Assembly: GCF_000835495.1 (NCBI RefSeq)
Contig: NW_015622544.1
Location: forward strand, 4,678,855-4,742,854
Reading direction: 5' to 3'
Origin: Cladophialophora immunda
Taxonomy: Eukaryota; Ascomycota; Eurotiomycetes; Chaetothyriales; Herpotrichiellaceae
DNA length: 64,000 bases
Below are positions 34,001 through 46,051 of the stretch, piece by piece. The notes under the pieces were generated by a model that saw only the letters and a list, made by a program, of their open reading frames with translations, was not told the origin of the DNA and searched no databases. The first letter of the stretch is position 1, and each line of letters starts with the position of its first letter. The translations under genes and the position numbers were made by a program.

Positions 34001-35200
34001 TGGTGTTTTGGTTTCCAATACTTTGCCGTCTCTGACTTACTACTAATGCACCTTGTCTTCCTTCTTGTGCATGCAGTGTGCCGAAGTCATGGTCAGGGGC
34101 GGCTCTACAGCCAGTAGAAGGAAGAGACCACGGTATCCAACTACGGCATGCATAGGTAGAGGAGAGTGTAGTCTCAGGAAAGACGATGATGACATGGGCC
34201 ACCACAACAGAGACATGCATGCATGCATGCATCCTCAAGCTTCTCGAAGAATCAATGCCCGCTCGCTGGGGGATGGTCGGGTGGCTTTTGGTCTCCCGCT
34301 TCCCTTCCAAGCCAAGTACATGGTGGCTGAGACGAGGCTCAGCCCCTCAAAATCTCGCGGATGGTCCAGCTGCTCCGTCTGCTCCCATCCCAAATTTAGT
34401 AGCAGCCCAGGCACATCCCGTTGGCGGTTGATCTGCCACTGCCAGGGGCGTTGGGCTGTCATTTGCTCCCCCTTTGGCGTGCTCTGGCTCTCCCCCACAG
34501 GCCATTCCCCGGTGCTCGTTCGTTCGCGTTTATCGGTCCCCTGCTCCAAGCCCTTTGGTCGTCGGCGTCTGATTTCCGACCGCGAAGGTTCAACGCCGGG
34601 GACGAAGATCTCGTTCAGAGACCCCTCGTTCGTCAATTGCAATAACGGGAGAAGAAGATCAGAGAGGATCTGGCCTTGAAATTGGAGGAAGATCGCGTAC
34701 GCCTCCGTCCAAACCTCTGAGGTTCTTCAAAATCAAACAATTTGATTGACAATGGCTCGCAGCGCAGGTACTCCAGTATGGTGGATGGTGGATACAGTCT
34801 GTCAAATTTACAAGTCTTTCTCGCTTGCTGGAAATCTGCCCTGAACACGCTGTGCTCCCTGTGGATCTTTTTTTCCCCGTTCGTCTCCTTGCGACAATAT
34901 GCAAAACCCTCCATGTAGGTGCGCCAAAGTACGCCACAAGAAAGCAAAAAGATCACGGTGTCCCATTCTTGAAACATGCAAACTTGATCAAGGTCGCCGT
35001 GAACGCCCAATTTTCCCCGTCCCCATCTCAAGTAAAAGTGCAAGTCCCAGTCCCTCATAACCCGGAAATGGAGCCCCCAAAATGTGGTATCAAAGACAAA
35101 ACAAATTCAATCCTCGTAAAGGTCGTAAAACATCATGGTCGTGACAGAGAACCAACCAGGAAAAAAGTGTAGGATAGAAAGACAAAGCCGCTCCTGCGCT
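31008..35200. other. Large gene-free stretch (4.2 kb)
   Basis: Lies between the start of the sensor-like gene and the stop of the C2H2 regulator. Open frames at 31551-31994 (plus), 32061-32621 (minus) and 33295-33936 (plus) reach 147-213 codons, but they lack ATG-based starts or recognisable domains, and no splice model joins them into a family-like protein. An ACCTAGGTA palindrome is near 33430. I see no tRNA cloverleaf. Confidence 0.4.
34214..34232. repeat. ATGC microsatellite
   Basis: Almost five copies of the self-complementary unit CATG/ATGC in the gene-free stretch. Confidence 0.85.
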
Positions 35201-38154
35201 CTAGAAGTGTGACAGTCGACTGCGTCCCTCCACGAGTCGATACAATACCCGTTCGGCTTCGTTCATCAGGCCACCCAGGAAGAGGGAGACCTTGTTGAGT
35301 CGAACAATTTCGAGAAGACCATGCATCCGTCCAAACACCTGTGGGTCTAAGCGTAACAAGTCGTCGACTGTTTTGACGTTGGTGTTTTGCAAATACTCTC
35401 GCATACTATACGCCGCCTCGTGCGAGTCAAGAAGAGCCGGATGCGCCGAAGACAAGCTGGAACTTCGCGAAGGATTGGAAGTGGGCTCGCTGGTGGCAGA
35501 AGCGGCCCCCGAGCCCTGTCCGTTATTCTCGGCCGTTGTCCATGCAGAAAAGCCATAGGCCCAGCAAACAAGGGCAGCCAGATAGAAAGCCCACGGCTCG
35601 TGGAGCATGTGGGTGTCCTGGAACGAAACTGAGAGATCGGTGTTTGTCAGATCAGAAGTCGAGAATTCCGCCCGGCTGCGGATCAGTTGCGTCGCATGCC
35701 AGAGCGCCACCCGGCTCTCACGGTTCGAGTCGACCCAGACTCTCAAGTTCCTTTTTGCGTCTTGAAACTCGGCTTCATTCTCAAGCTTCTTCCCGATGAT
35801 CCAAGACTCGCCGCTGACCACAAGGAGCTGTCGGATCGGCGCGTTCTTGGCCATCTCTCGAGCGTGGCGGTTGAAGAAGAGCCGACATGCAGATTCACCC
35901 GCTTGGTCATTCCGGGGCAGAAGCTGATCGAGAGGCAGACCCTGGTTGGCGGCCAAGCTGACTTGGATCTGAAAGTAGTCCAGAGACGAAGAGGACGCTT
36001 GATCTGGGTGGCAAGGTCTGGCCTTGCTGGATGAAGGTGGTGTTTCAGAGCCCGAAGCCATCTCCACCCACTCTTCGATCGGGCTGGTCTCCCAAAGGTC
36101 CTCTGAACAGGGCAGAGAGACATTTAATCGAAGTCCGTTGGGGCCGGTTCTCCTTGGGCGCTCATGGTGAACAATAGTGGCCGGTTGTTCGAACAAGACC
36201 ACTTGCTGAAGGTCCAGGACGGTACATGCTTGCAGAATCCGTCGCCGGGTCTCGTGCTCCAGCCAGAATTTATGGGCTCTTTGAACGTCGTCTGTCGTAC
36301 GCTCTTTGGAGAGTGTCCTAAAGACTGCCAAGGGATCCGTTGCCAGAGTCCGTCTTGCTTGATCGAGGCTCGCAAATAGTGAGCGAAATCTAGCCGACAT
36401 CTCCACTTCCACCCGCCTCGCACAATATTTGCTCAAAATCTCAAGAAGAAATACGGTTTGCAGGTCTGCTAGCCTTGACCGACTCGTGATGTTGTCTCGT
36501 CTTCTCAAAAGTTTCGTGGCAATCTCTAACAGGGTCAGGGAGTATAGTTTCGCGTCTGGTCGGGTGTCGTATTGTGATCCTATTGCTAGCATTGCACTGG
36601 CCAAGAGGGGACTCGGCTTCGTAGGCAGAAAGCTGGGTCGGTGAATGAGAGGGTAGGACGGGTGGAAGTACTGCCAGTAAAGTTCCAGGCAATCCCACCT
36701 TATAGTGTCGGATATACTGGTTGAGACATTTCCTGACTGAAGTCCAGAGGCATTGGATAGTTCTCTTCGTATGACAGACCATTCGATTCCATCCAGGTCG
36801 GAGAGGGGTATTGGTATGGTAGAGTCTGCAGGAGACTGATCAGCTTCAGTATACGCACCAACCCAATGAAAAGGGGCACATACAGGAAGATAAGTCCCGT
36901 CATCAAGCATGGTTGAAGGGAGAATGCTGGGAGGTCCAGACGAAGGCACCCAAGGGCCTGGCATTGTTCCGCTGATCAAGGGCGAGGCCGCGCTGGGATC
37001 GAAAGCAGCTACAGAGGACGAGGAAGAAATACTCTGGCGGTGGGCATACCGGCCATAATATTCAGAAACAGGAGATTGACTGCTTTCAGGGGTATAGAAA
37101 ATAGAATCGTCCGCAGAGTTGTAGCCAGGGACGTAATGCATGGGCTGTCGTGGAAACCCGTTAAATGCTGGCGTTCCCATGCCGTATCGGTAGTCTTGCT
37201 GGGGATGGACGAGAGAACCGATGGAGAGTCCTCCAGAAGAGGACCTTGGAGCACTTCGATCGGCTTGAGGGCTGGTCATGACAGGAGCAGGCATCACAGA
37301 AGACGGTTCTGAAGTGACTGAGACCTGTGCCATCTGGCCCATGTGTCCAGAGGCGGCAGCATCAGCTGCGGTTTCCAAATCACTGCGCAGGGCACGTTAG
37401 AACTGCCGTCTCTCTCTAGCTACAGTCGCTCGCGGACTTACTGTCTCTCCTGATGGCGTTGAAGAAGATCCATCCGGTGGAATGCTTTTCGGCATCCAGG
37501 GCGAGTGCAGGGGAAGAGTGCTTCAGGATTGTGATTCAATTCATGCCTCCTGTTGATTGTTAGAGGAGGAGGATCCCAAAATGCTGCCGGAAGGGTACGA
37601 GCGGCCCAGTAGTCAGACTTACCTCCTGTGCTCTGCCCGGGTGAAGACCTGATGACCATCGTTAGCCAGTTGCTCCTGCTGGAGGGGGCGTCTTGGGCCC
37701 CAATGTTGGGGCCTGGATTTTGGGGGTCGCGACGCCTGACGGGCGGACTTACCTTTCCACAACCAGGAAACTCACACGCGTGAACACGTTTGCCTTTCTT
37801 TGCCTTGCTGATGCGGCCGGTGGGTGTACACGTCGGCACCATGTCGAGAGAAATGGAAGATGTCCTCATGGTGGAAGAGCTTTCGCGACGAGAAGAGAAA
37901 CCTTGAGCAACACCTTCGACCGGTGAGGCAGGCGAGTCCGATACTATAGGTGATCGGCTCAAGGAAATCGTATCCTGGAAAGGCGACTGAGCGGAAGATA
38001 TGGGCCGCGGGCTATCTCTCTGCCGGCGGCGGCGTTCTTTGGCTGGTTGGTCTGAAAAGAGTGTAGTCGTGACCTGCTGTTGGTGAAGGATTGACTCGGA
38101 GGAGTTGGCGACGCCGGGTTGTCGAGGAGTTTGGGAACGCTGTTTTGGGGCCAT
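35201..38154 (-). CDS. C2H2 zinc-finger transcription factor with Fungal_trans domain
   Basis: A nuclear regulator of 905 residues. Exons 37753-38154, 37623-37648 (26 nt), 37442-37549 and 35201-37382, with introns of 104, 73 and 59 nt, all in phase. Splicing builds two adjacent C2H2 fingers: HACEFPGCGKVFTRAEHRRR to H-x3-H, then PCTRPGCRKAFHRMDLLQRH ending in ERH. The last His of finger 2 is made across the third intron. A Ser/Pro/Gln-rich region follows, then a Fungal_trans (PF04082-like) domain: CLELYWQYFHPSYPLIHRPS, LASAMLAIGSQYDTRPDAKL, SRSRLADLQTVFLLEILSKY. A further 48-nt in-frame intron may lie at 36836-36883 (donor GTATGT, acceptor GATCAG); without it 16 extra residues remain. Targets are unknown. 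This two-finger plus Fungal_trans class is common in filamentous ascomycetes. Confidence 0.85.
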
Positions 38155-41100
38155 GACGGAGAAAAAGGATATTGTATAGAAGATATAAGAGTATACGAAG
38201 TGACCAAGAGGCCTGCGCCAAATGTTTCACGGTGGAGTCGATGAAATGCTTGGAAGCCTCCGCCCCCTTCTGAGCCTCAAGCAAAGATTAAGCTTGTTTG
38301 AGGAAATGGAGACGTTTGCATGGGTTTCTGGAGGGAGGGTAGGTGTGATGAGGGAAATGACGACTTGATGGTGGAAAGAAGGGGAGAGGCTAGGAGGATT
38401 AGAGAGTTTCCAGGACCTATCGGCAGGGCTGAGTTGTGTATGGGAGGCCGGAGGCACGTGGCGGGGCGAAGGCAGGTCCCAGGTGCAGGACCAGATAGGC
38501 CGGATGTTATTCTTGTCCCCAAGAATGGAGACGAGGCACCTAAGGGAATACTAGAAAAAGACGAGCAGAAAGTGGTTCCAAAGTGGAAAGCATGGAAATG
38601 AATTTGGACGCAGGAGCCAGGGTGAAATTAGCTACCATAGCTTTTTGGAGAGGCGGGTGTAAGAGAGGCAAGCGAGGTATAGAGCCTCCTGCTCCAATAG
38701 AACGGCCGAGAGCGGAGCGGCTGTGTCCTCTGCGTGAGGCTTTTGGGCCAAGCGTGGCCGGTCCCAGTCAAAATATAGAGCGTCTGATCAAGGGACGCCG
38801 GAGAAGCGATTGGACAGCGCCACCAAAAGCAGGTGGATGATGCTGACTAGGATGGAAGCCTACTCGTACTTGTGGCATGGGGCCCTTCCTAGTAGTACCA
38901 AGGGCAGGCCCAGGAGGGTGTGTAGGCTCGTTCTCGGGGGTGGTGGAGAGAGAGAGGTTCCCATTTCCACGAGGCCGGAGGGATAGAAAGGGACGATGGG
39001 AACTTTTGGGAGAGGGGGACCGAGCGGGTGGATCGAGTAACGGCAGGACGGCCGCTAGTATTGAGTCCACCCGCCAGTCATAGCCTCATAAACCCGTCAT
39101 CCGTGAGGTCGTTAGCTCCAGGCGGGTGCAGCAGGTGGTGAGATGGGCCGGTCAGATGCTGGTCAATGTTCGTGTGAGAGATGCACAGCAGCGTGGAGTG
39201 GTACCTGAGGCCAACAAGCGGAGACCGCTGCTGATTGGGCTTGACCACGTCTCCGTCATCCTTGAATAGCACCAAAACCAGCACGCTTAGCGGTTTCTAT
39301 CGCGAGTGCGGCGCAGGCCGATCACACTAACCCGAAAACTAAGACGGTTGCTACTATCTAAAGACTATGCTTATACTATCATGGGACTAGCGTGAAACAC
39401 TGGCCAACCAGATACCGGCCAAGCCTCATCCACAGGGGTCCATCCATGCTGGTCTAAAAGTGGTCCTCTAGCCCAGTTTAGCGTAGCTTGCTGTTGTTTA
39501 GACGAGTCTGCCTTACCTGAGCACTAAAACATCCAACATCAGAAGCGAGTCTTCAGAAGGAGGAGTGATGGCACCCCTCGCCCATTCACGCTTTCAACAA
39601 ACCACGTCCCATTTGAACGCCGAGCGCGAGGGACACGCTCGCCATAGTCTTCCGTTCCTGTGTTTTAGAGGATGATCATCGCCGTACCTGGCATTTCGAG
39701 CTCGGCTTATGTTTGGTGGAACTAACAAGTTCGTATCCCGATCGCACGCTGAATTCTCCGTCTTCCGATCACCTAACCCAGTATTTTTCCACGAAGACTC
39801 CACCCCGTTGATGCCGTCACTCTGTCGCACTAACTGCACGCCAGGGACATCCTGGGGAGGGAGGGTCGGGCGACGCCTTCGTAATTCTTGGTAGATGCCA
39901 TCAGACACGTTCTGAATGGATAGCCATTTTTGAATCAATCTGTCATCGCCAGGACACTGATCACTGGCAGGCGACACAGGCCAGGAGCGACCCAGGAGAA
40001 AGAGCTTCGCCAGGAGTCTGGTATTGCCCGAAAGCCTTCGCCGAGTATCACCAAGTTGCAGCCAGTTCGGGGAACGGATCCCTTTGTAGATCAGCTCCCG
40101 TACGAGGACCATCAGGGACACGCAAGGTATTGCGCACTGATGAACGATTGTGCGATCAACAACACGGCATCCAGGTGGTTCGCGAACGCCATGTCCAGCT
40201 GAGAAGATCTACTGCAGGAACGAGTCGCCCCCAATGCTTGCCTGCCCTTTACAAACGCAACCTTTCCGTGACCATCGGTCTTTGCTGCTGTAGCCAAGGA
40301 GTTTACTCTCACATCCAAGATGGCGAGAAACTCTGGGCTTTCATGCAGATCACCGTTAGTTCGGGTTCCTCTTTCTTACCACCCTTTGCTCCTTTTCTGT
40401 AGCTTACTTTGCTCGGTGCGAAGCCGTAAGTGCGGGAAGGATTTGCCCCATCGACTACTGCAGAGAGGTACTTTCGCAACACTCGCCACGATGGAGCGAA
40501 GTAGCCCGGCTGTGGCTTGCACCCTGATCCCGGTCATCTTCCGGTATATGTGGCTGAGAACTGTGGCGTCAGCCCCGGAGCGCTTCAGCGATCAGTCCCC
40601 TCAACATCACTGCTGATGACCAAAGAGGTACGACAAATCCGTTGACAAACCTCGCAGAGGGATCGGAGGATCCAGATCCTGAAGTGCGGCTGAAGGTGGA
40701 TGGACCATATGACAACGCACCTACGATTATGCTCATCATACTATCCACGACAAGGAACTCGTACTCCGCGCAGTGGATGCTACCCCGGTTGGATTGCGGA
40801 ACGCAGCTAGGAGTCTACAAAGATTTGCGAGTCTCCCATCACCGCTCTCTCCCTCCACCTGGTCTGCAATTTCCACCTATCCTCCAAGAAGTGGTCTCTT
40901 CAATCATCACGGTGACAATTTCTTCAGCTCGACCGTGTGCTTGCCGAAGATGGGTAGTGACCCACTCGCCGATCAGCCCTGGTCGCTGGCGAGATGAATG
41001 ATGCGTGGCCGAATACTCCTCCTACTCGTACGTGAGTCAGTCGCCGAGATACAGCGTGCTTGTTGTCTCCACGACGTGGGAAGCCGGCATTCCTCTCCCA

Positions 41101-43539
41101 CGTTATGCTCACGAGAAGAAGGAAGCACGGCTCCTGCATTCTAGAGATCTAGCATCCTTCATTGTCAATGTCGAAAGATCCCAATGCCCCTTTCTCCTGC
41201 GTCCAACTGAACACGTCGACTCTCTCGAGCGCCGAAGCCTCCCATTCCCACGAGCACAACTGACAAATAACTCATGACTCTCTCAGAACCGACTCAACCT
41301 TATTGATCCTCCCAATCCCGGAAACGGCACAGCATGGCGATCTTGACAATCACGTGTTTCCATTGTCCGACGGGAAACCCTTGGCTTTGACACCAGCGTT
41401 TCAGGACAACGCTGTTTTCTCAGCCTTAGCGACAGGTTCAGACAATTGGGCGAGAAAATCTCTTTGCGCCTAATGCCCCTTCCAAGTCCAGAGGAGGAGC
41501 GCGCCACCTCAGTCCACAATTCCTTTTTCCTTGCAGATCTGCATGCTCCATCCGTCCTGGAGACACGAGACCACGTTCAGAAACACGCCCTCCCGTTCTA
41601 CTCCGGCCAATTGACGTTGGACATCCCATTACTGCAAGGGGAAGAGTGCCGGGTACCGTGTTGTAACTACCTATGCTGGCTAAATGCATGCCCCTGACCA
41701 GGGCGACGCGCAGGTACCCGACCACTGTCGAGTCTTGACCGGTGACAGTTTCATCGTTAGGGGATCTGTTTGAGTTCCGTCGTCGGTTCGAGGCCTAGCT
41801 TGACGCGAAGAAAACGTCAGGGCGCAAATCTACGCGTTCTTCTAGAAGCCACTCCCCCCTCCCCCTTCTTCGAGCAAGAACAACAAGCATGTGGTCAACG
41901 CCGGCAAAAGCCAAGGCTCAGAGATGCATCATGCAGGAACCGGCGTCTCTCCCACACGACACGGGAGAATGAGACGCATCAAGGAGGTACGGAGTACATA
42001 GCTAAGGGGTACTCGCATGCATGCATCGTATTCGGATTCGCTTCCTTGTGGGCAAGGGTCTCGTCCAGGCCACCTTGCGATGGCCAGGAACCGTAAAAAC
42101 AGCGAGAAGTTGCTGACGAAGACCTTCCAGACAATATTATTACAAGGCATGTGGAAGACGAAATGATGAGCCTTTCTGGTTTATGTATGGCACCGGTCAC
42201 GACGAAGGAGGCAGCAAAACCCTCCACCCTCCCCGTATTCAAGCTCATGAGGCCACGAGGAAGAGACCCATAAGACCCCAAGGGCTTCAACGGTCGAGAG
42301 CTGTCAAGGGCGATGCGGGATAGAAAGGTAGACACGAAGTACAGAGTACGGAGTACTTTCTTTATGTTCTCCTTGGTCCACGTGCCGTGGCAACCTCTCT
42401 CCTTTTCCAAATTTCCCACCTGTTGATTCGACCCTAAACTGCCACCTCACCGACCTCTCAACTCGAGGCGAATTGTTTCGCGCCCCTTTCTGCGCGTGTC
42501 AGCAGCAGAAGGCATGCAGGGAATTGCTCACTCCATGGATACGGCCCTCCGCAATTGTCGAGCCAATTCAGTATCAACAGGGACCACGAAGGGCCCCAAT
42601 TGCCGGGTCTTGAGCTTCTTCCCTTTGACGCACGGTCGATATCAAGGCGAGCTCTCGGGGAATAGTACCCTGGCATGGACTTCATTGCTGCACGCAAGGA
42701 CCAGAGTCGAGAATCTTCTCAGAAGACGTGAGCGAGAACGACATTTGCCCTGGATGCATTCAACTTCACAATTGCAACAGGGTAGAGCCTGGTGACCGCC
42801 CTCTTCTCATGGAGACACCCGCAGGCTCAAGATGTCAAGAACGGTACGGTGGCTTTACAGGGTCTTGTTCTTGTTGTTGATCTCAGAATGTCGTTGGTTT
42901 CACTGGGTCTGACTGGCCTTGGGCGAAGTCGTGGTCGAGGGAATCCAGAATCCATCTTCGTTTCTTGTCGAATGCTCACTTTCAGTCCAGCCATTGTGTG
43001 AAGAGGGCAGCACAGTAGACAGGTGAGGCTTTGGACCACATTCCTTCCTTGTGCGTTTTGTCTGTCTTCGCCTGCTCTCCTCCCCTGCGAGGCCGCGCCA
43101 GGGTGTTGGAGTCGAGTAAGGAAACCAGCAAACAACAGCCTGCGCCATAAATGGTGTCAATGCTCCTATATCCTTTTTACTAGCAGATGATCTATCATTC
43201 ATTAAAAATGCCCTCCGCAGATTTCCAATGCCAAATCATGTCTTTACCCAAAAACTCATTACGTATCGCATGTGCCCTCGAACCTGAGGACCAGTCTCGC
43301 CTGGCCATAGGCACTGTACGGGCCCCCGTCTAAACCTCGCCCGATATTTATGCGTCAGCCGTCCTTAGGAGCATAGTTATGGAGCATGTTTATGATCCAA
43401 CTGTGGCCCCCTATCCTGTATGTACACTCTCATATGTGTCTGTCGACCCAATCGTTGACGATATACTCCTTCTCTTCCATCTCTTCTTTCTCACCAGACC
43501 AGTTCCGAGGACATCATCGCAACTCCTCGCTTTCATGCT
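38155..43539. other. Largest gene-free stretch (5.4 kb)
   Basis: Between the start of the C2H2 regulator and the stop of the oxysterol-binding protein gene. The proximal part is the regulator's promoter and 5' UTR. Open frames at 39594-40121 (minus, 175 codons, no ATG), 40642-41001 and 41005-41277 (plus) have some protein-like patches but no domain I can name. They may be decayed exons or chance. Base composition is not AT-rich, so there is no sign of heavy RIP. Two TACGGAGTAC motifs occur near 41985 and 42350. I see no terminal inverted repeats. Confidence 0.4.
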
Positions 43540-45334
43540 CTACATGTCAGCATCAATCCCTGGCTCCGGTACAAAATCGATGACGTATTCTTTCTTCTCC
43601 AGCCCGGCCAATGTCTCCTTCCCGTACGTGGTCAACTCGGGCTTCCCGTTCGGCTCGGTGGGCGACGTGAAAAACCTCGGCTGAAACTCGACATTCAAGT
43701 CTTTCCTCTTTGCGGCTTTGTCTCTCTGGGCTTGCTCCAAGTCTTGTTTCATCCTTGTTGCATCCGAGTAGCGCTTCTCGTTGATCGCGGTGGTAACCTC
43801 CGCCCAGAACGTGCGAGACTCATGCGGCAGTTGCTCGTGGGGTGGGGGACACGCCTTGGGCACCGGAAACAAAGGTTGTAAGTCAATGAGGAGTTGCTTG
43901 TCGGAAGTTGGTTCGATGTTTGCGGTCTCCTTGACCGCTGCGCTGTTCGGGATCGTGTATACGATTTGTTCTTGCCAGCATCCTTCAAGCTTAACCAGGA
44001 TATCCTTCTCGGGAACGTCCTTGACGCGGGAATATTTGTCGTCAGACGGGTCATAGCGGAAAATGAGACCATGGACCCGGTTCTGCGCCTTGCCAAACCA
44101 AGACTCTTCCACGTATGTAAGGAGGCATTTTAGCCTCGTCTGCGGACATGTTATTGAGCATGTGTCCGCGACAGAGATGTACAGCGAGCCCCGAAGCAGA
44201 CCCCCTAGTGAGGCGGCCGGGTGGGCGAGCTGGTATTCTTCGTTTTCCCGCTGTGTGAGGGTGATAAAGATGCCCCGGTTGTAGACACCTGGGATCACGC
44301 GAACAGATGTGCCTGTGAACTTGGCAGAGATTTGGTCGTAACCTCGGGCAACGATGCCACGAGAAGGGCATTCATACCAATATGCTGAGACGGGAGGATG
44401 GTGTGAGGTCTGTTCAGTGAGAAACGATATTCGGACTGGCTCCTCGCCGGTGTAGCCGTTGGCTTGAGGCTCTGTAGGGTCGACGGACGGCTGAGGCGGC
44501 GCTTTGGCAGGGTTTGATATAGGCGGGGCGTCTGCATGGACTTCCCAGTGGCACTAGACAGGGGAGGTGCTGCGTTAGACAGAGACCATACTTGTTGGAC
44601 GGTCATCTGTACAAATGACGGGCGAAAGTGAGACGAATTGCAACTTACCCTGAAGAACTCTCCCAGCGTCGAATTATAGGGTTTGCAGGGCTTGCCTTTC
44701 ACATATTTCTGCACACTCTTTTAGCCTCAGCCACCAGGAAGACGGCGAAAGACTCTTCACAAACCAGATCTTTGGTGAACCAAAAGCGTAGGACTTCCAA
44801 CATGCGACCGAGAGGCTCATCTGATCTTCCTATACTGCAGGACTCTGTCAGGATATTTTTGAAAGATAAAGTGCCTCCGAGGAAACGCAGCCTCACCTGA
44901 CGAAAGTCTCAGGCCTATCCAGGTAGTGCCAGTACTCTGCATGCTGTCAACACCTTTGCCCCTCGGTAGCGCTTGCGACTGCACATACCTAGGTTTGGTA
45001 TCGGTTCTATTAACTGTGAAGGCAGTGAAAAGCGAACATTTGCGATATCTGAGACGCCGATAAACCTGGTTCGTGCCCAGCCAAGTCAGCACAATATCCT
45101 GAACATCCAAGGACACCCCTGCCTCCTGACAGCTGGAAATATTTTGTTTCTAGCAACGACGTACTTCTTCAACAGGCCCAGGAATGTCCTCAGCTTTGAG
45201 CTATCATCTCGCAGATCGTTATCGGCAGGAACAGTGCCTCCCGTGGGAGGGGTAGACGAACTGGGCGTACCCGGTCTGGTGTTGGGATTAGAGGTCGCAG
45301 GTGTAGCAAAAGGTGTATTCGAGGTAGAGGTCAT
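43540..45334 (-). CDS. Oxysterol-binding protein (Osh4/Kes1-like short ORP)
   Basis: A lipid-transfer protein that moves sterol and phosphatidylinositol-4-phosphate between membranes. Six exons: 45165-45334, 44989-45065, 44897-44936, 44765-44834, 44649-44708 and 43540-44553; introns 52-99 nt; the sum is 1,431 nt, 476 residues. The family signature EQTSHHPPVSAYW is present. Other ORD blocks are VRFSLPSQLIEPIPNLEYWH, MLEVLRFWFTKDLKYVKGKP with CKPYNSTLGEFFRCHW, GVYNRGIFITL and VHGLIFRYDP. There is no PH domain or ankyrin repeat, so it is a short ORP. The start MTSTSNTPFATPATSNPNT opens a disordered Pro/Thr-rich leader. It is in tandem with the aldehyde dehydrogenase gene upstream (both minus, 717 bp apart). 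Confidence 0.93.
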
Positions 45335-46051
45335 GATATGAGCCTTGGGAATCTTTTTTTTCTCTCGCAGGCTCCGAGAAAGAACTCGCGTGCGCACTTT
45401 GACCGCCGGTGAGGTGTTGTAGGGACTAGAGTTCAAGGAGCGACCGTCTTGTGGTAGAACGGATAAGAATGAGAGGCTAGGTTTCGGAGGGGGGAGACTC
45501 GAGGGCCTTTGTCTGGGAGAATAATGCCAACAAGATACTCGTATGGGTTGCAGGGGCGGTGGAAGTTGGGTGGCTGCAAAAAAACCATCCAATCCCAAGC
45601 AGGAGATGATGATCGTGGTATGGGAAAGCCATGCGGGATGGACGAAGCAGCTCGGTAACCTCGTTGGGGCGGCCCTGATTCTGTGGATGACGCGCACTTT
45701 GGACCCTGGAGCGAGCAAGACTAAGTTGGCTTTGGGTGCATTTTGGCGGTGGTGGCTTGGTGGCCCGGTGGCTCTGGGCTCTGTGGCGGTGCCCAGTTTA
45801 TCGATAAGCCTACCTCGTACACATGCCGCAAGGCAAGGGCCAGCCTTGCCAACGGGTCAGCCTGATCAACGCGCCTCCCCACACTATCAAGTTCACCGTC
45901 GAACCGTCCCGGCTGACAAGGAGGCTTCTCGTAAGTATTACTGTGCCATGCATATAGAATGGAGTCAGATCTGTCTCCTCCGTGTGTTGCTATCTCCTGA
46001 TGATTATCCGAGCCGTGCCGCTGCGATGGGAATATCTCAGAAATCCCGCCC
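45335..46051. other. Intergenic region, OSBP promoter and aldehyde dehydrogenase 3' end
   Basis: 717 bp between two minus-strand genes. Open frames on either strand here run out of the OSBP leader or lack coding character. No repeat seen. Confidence 0.5.

Noticed and set aside
41761..41800. GGTTCGAGGCC resembling a tRNA T-arm
   Set aside because: The flanking bases do not form the T-stem, and no A box or anticodon arm is found upstream.
38155..43539. Transposable element in the large gap
   Set aside because: No terminal repeats, target-site duplications, transposase, integrase or reverse-transcriptase motifs were seen.
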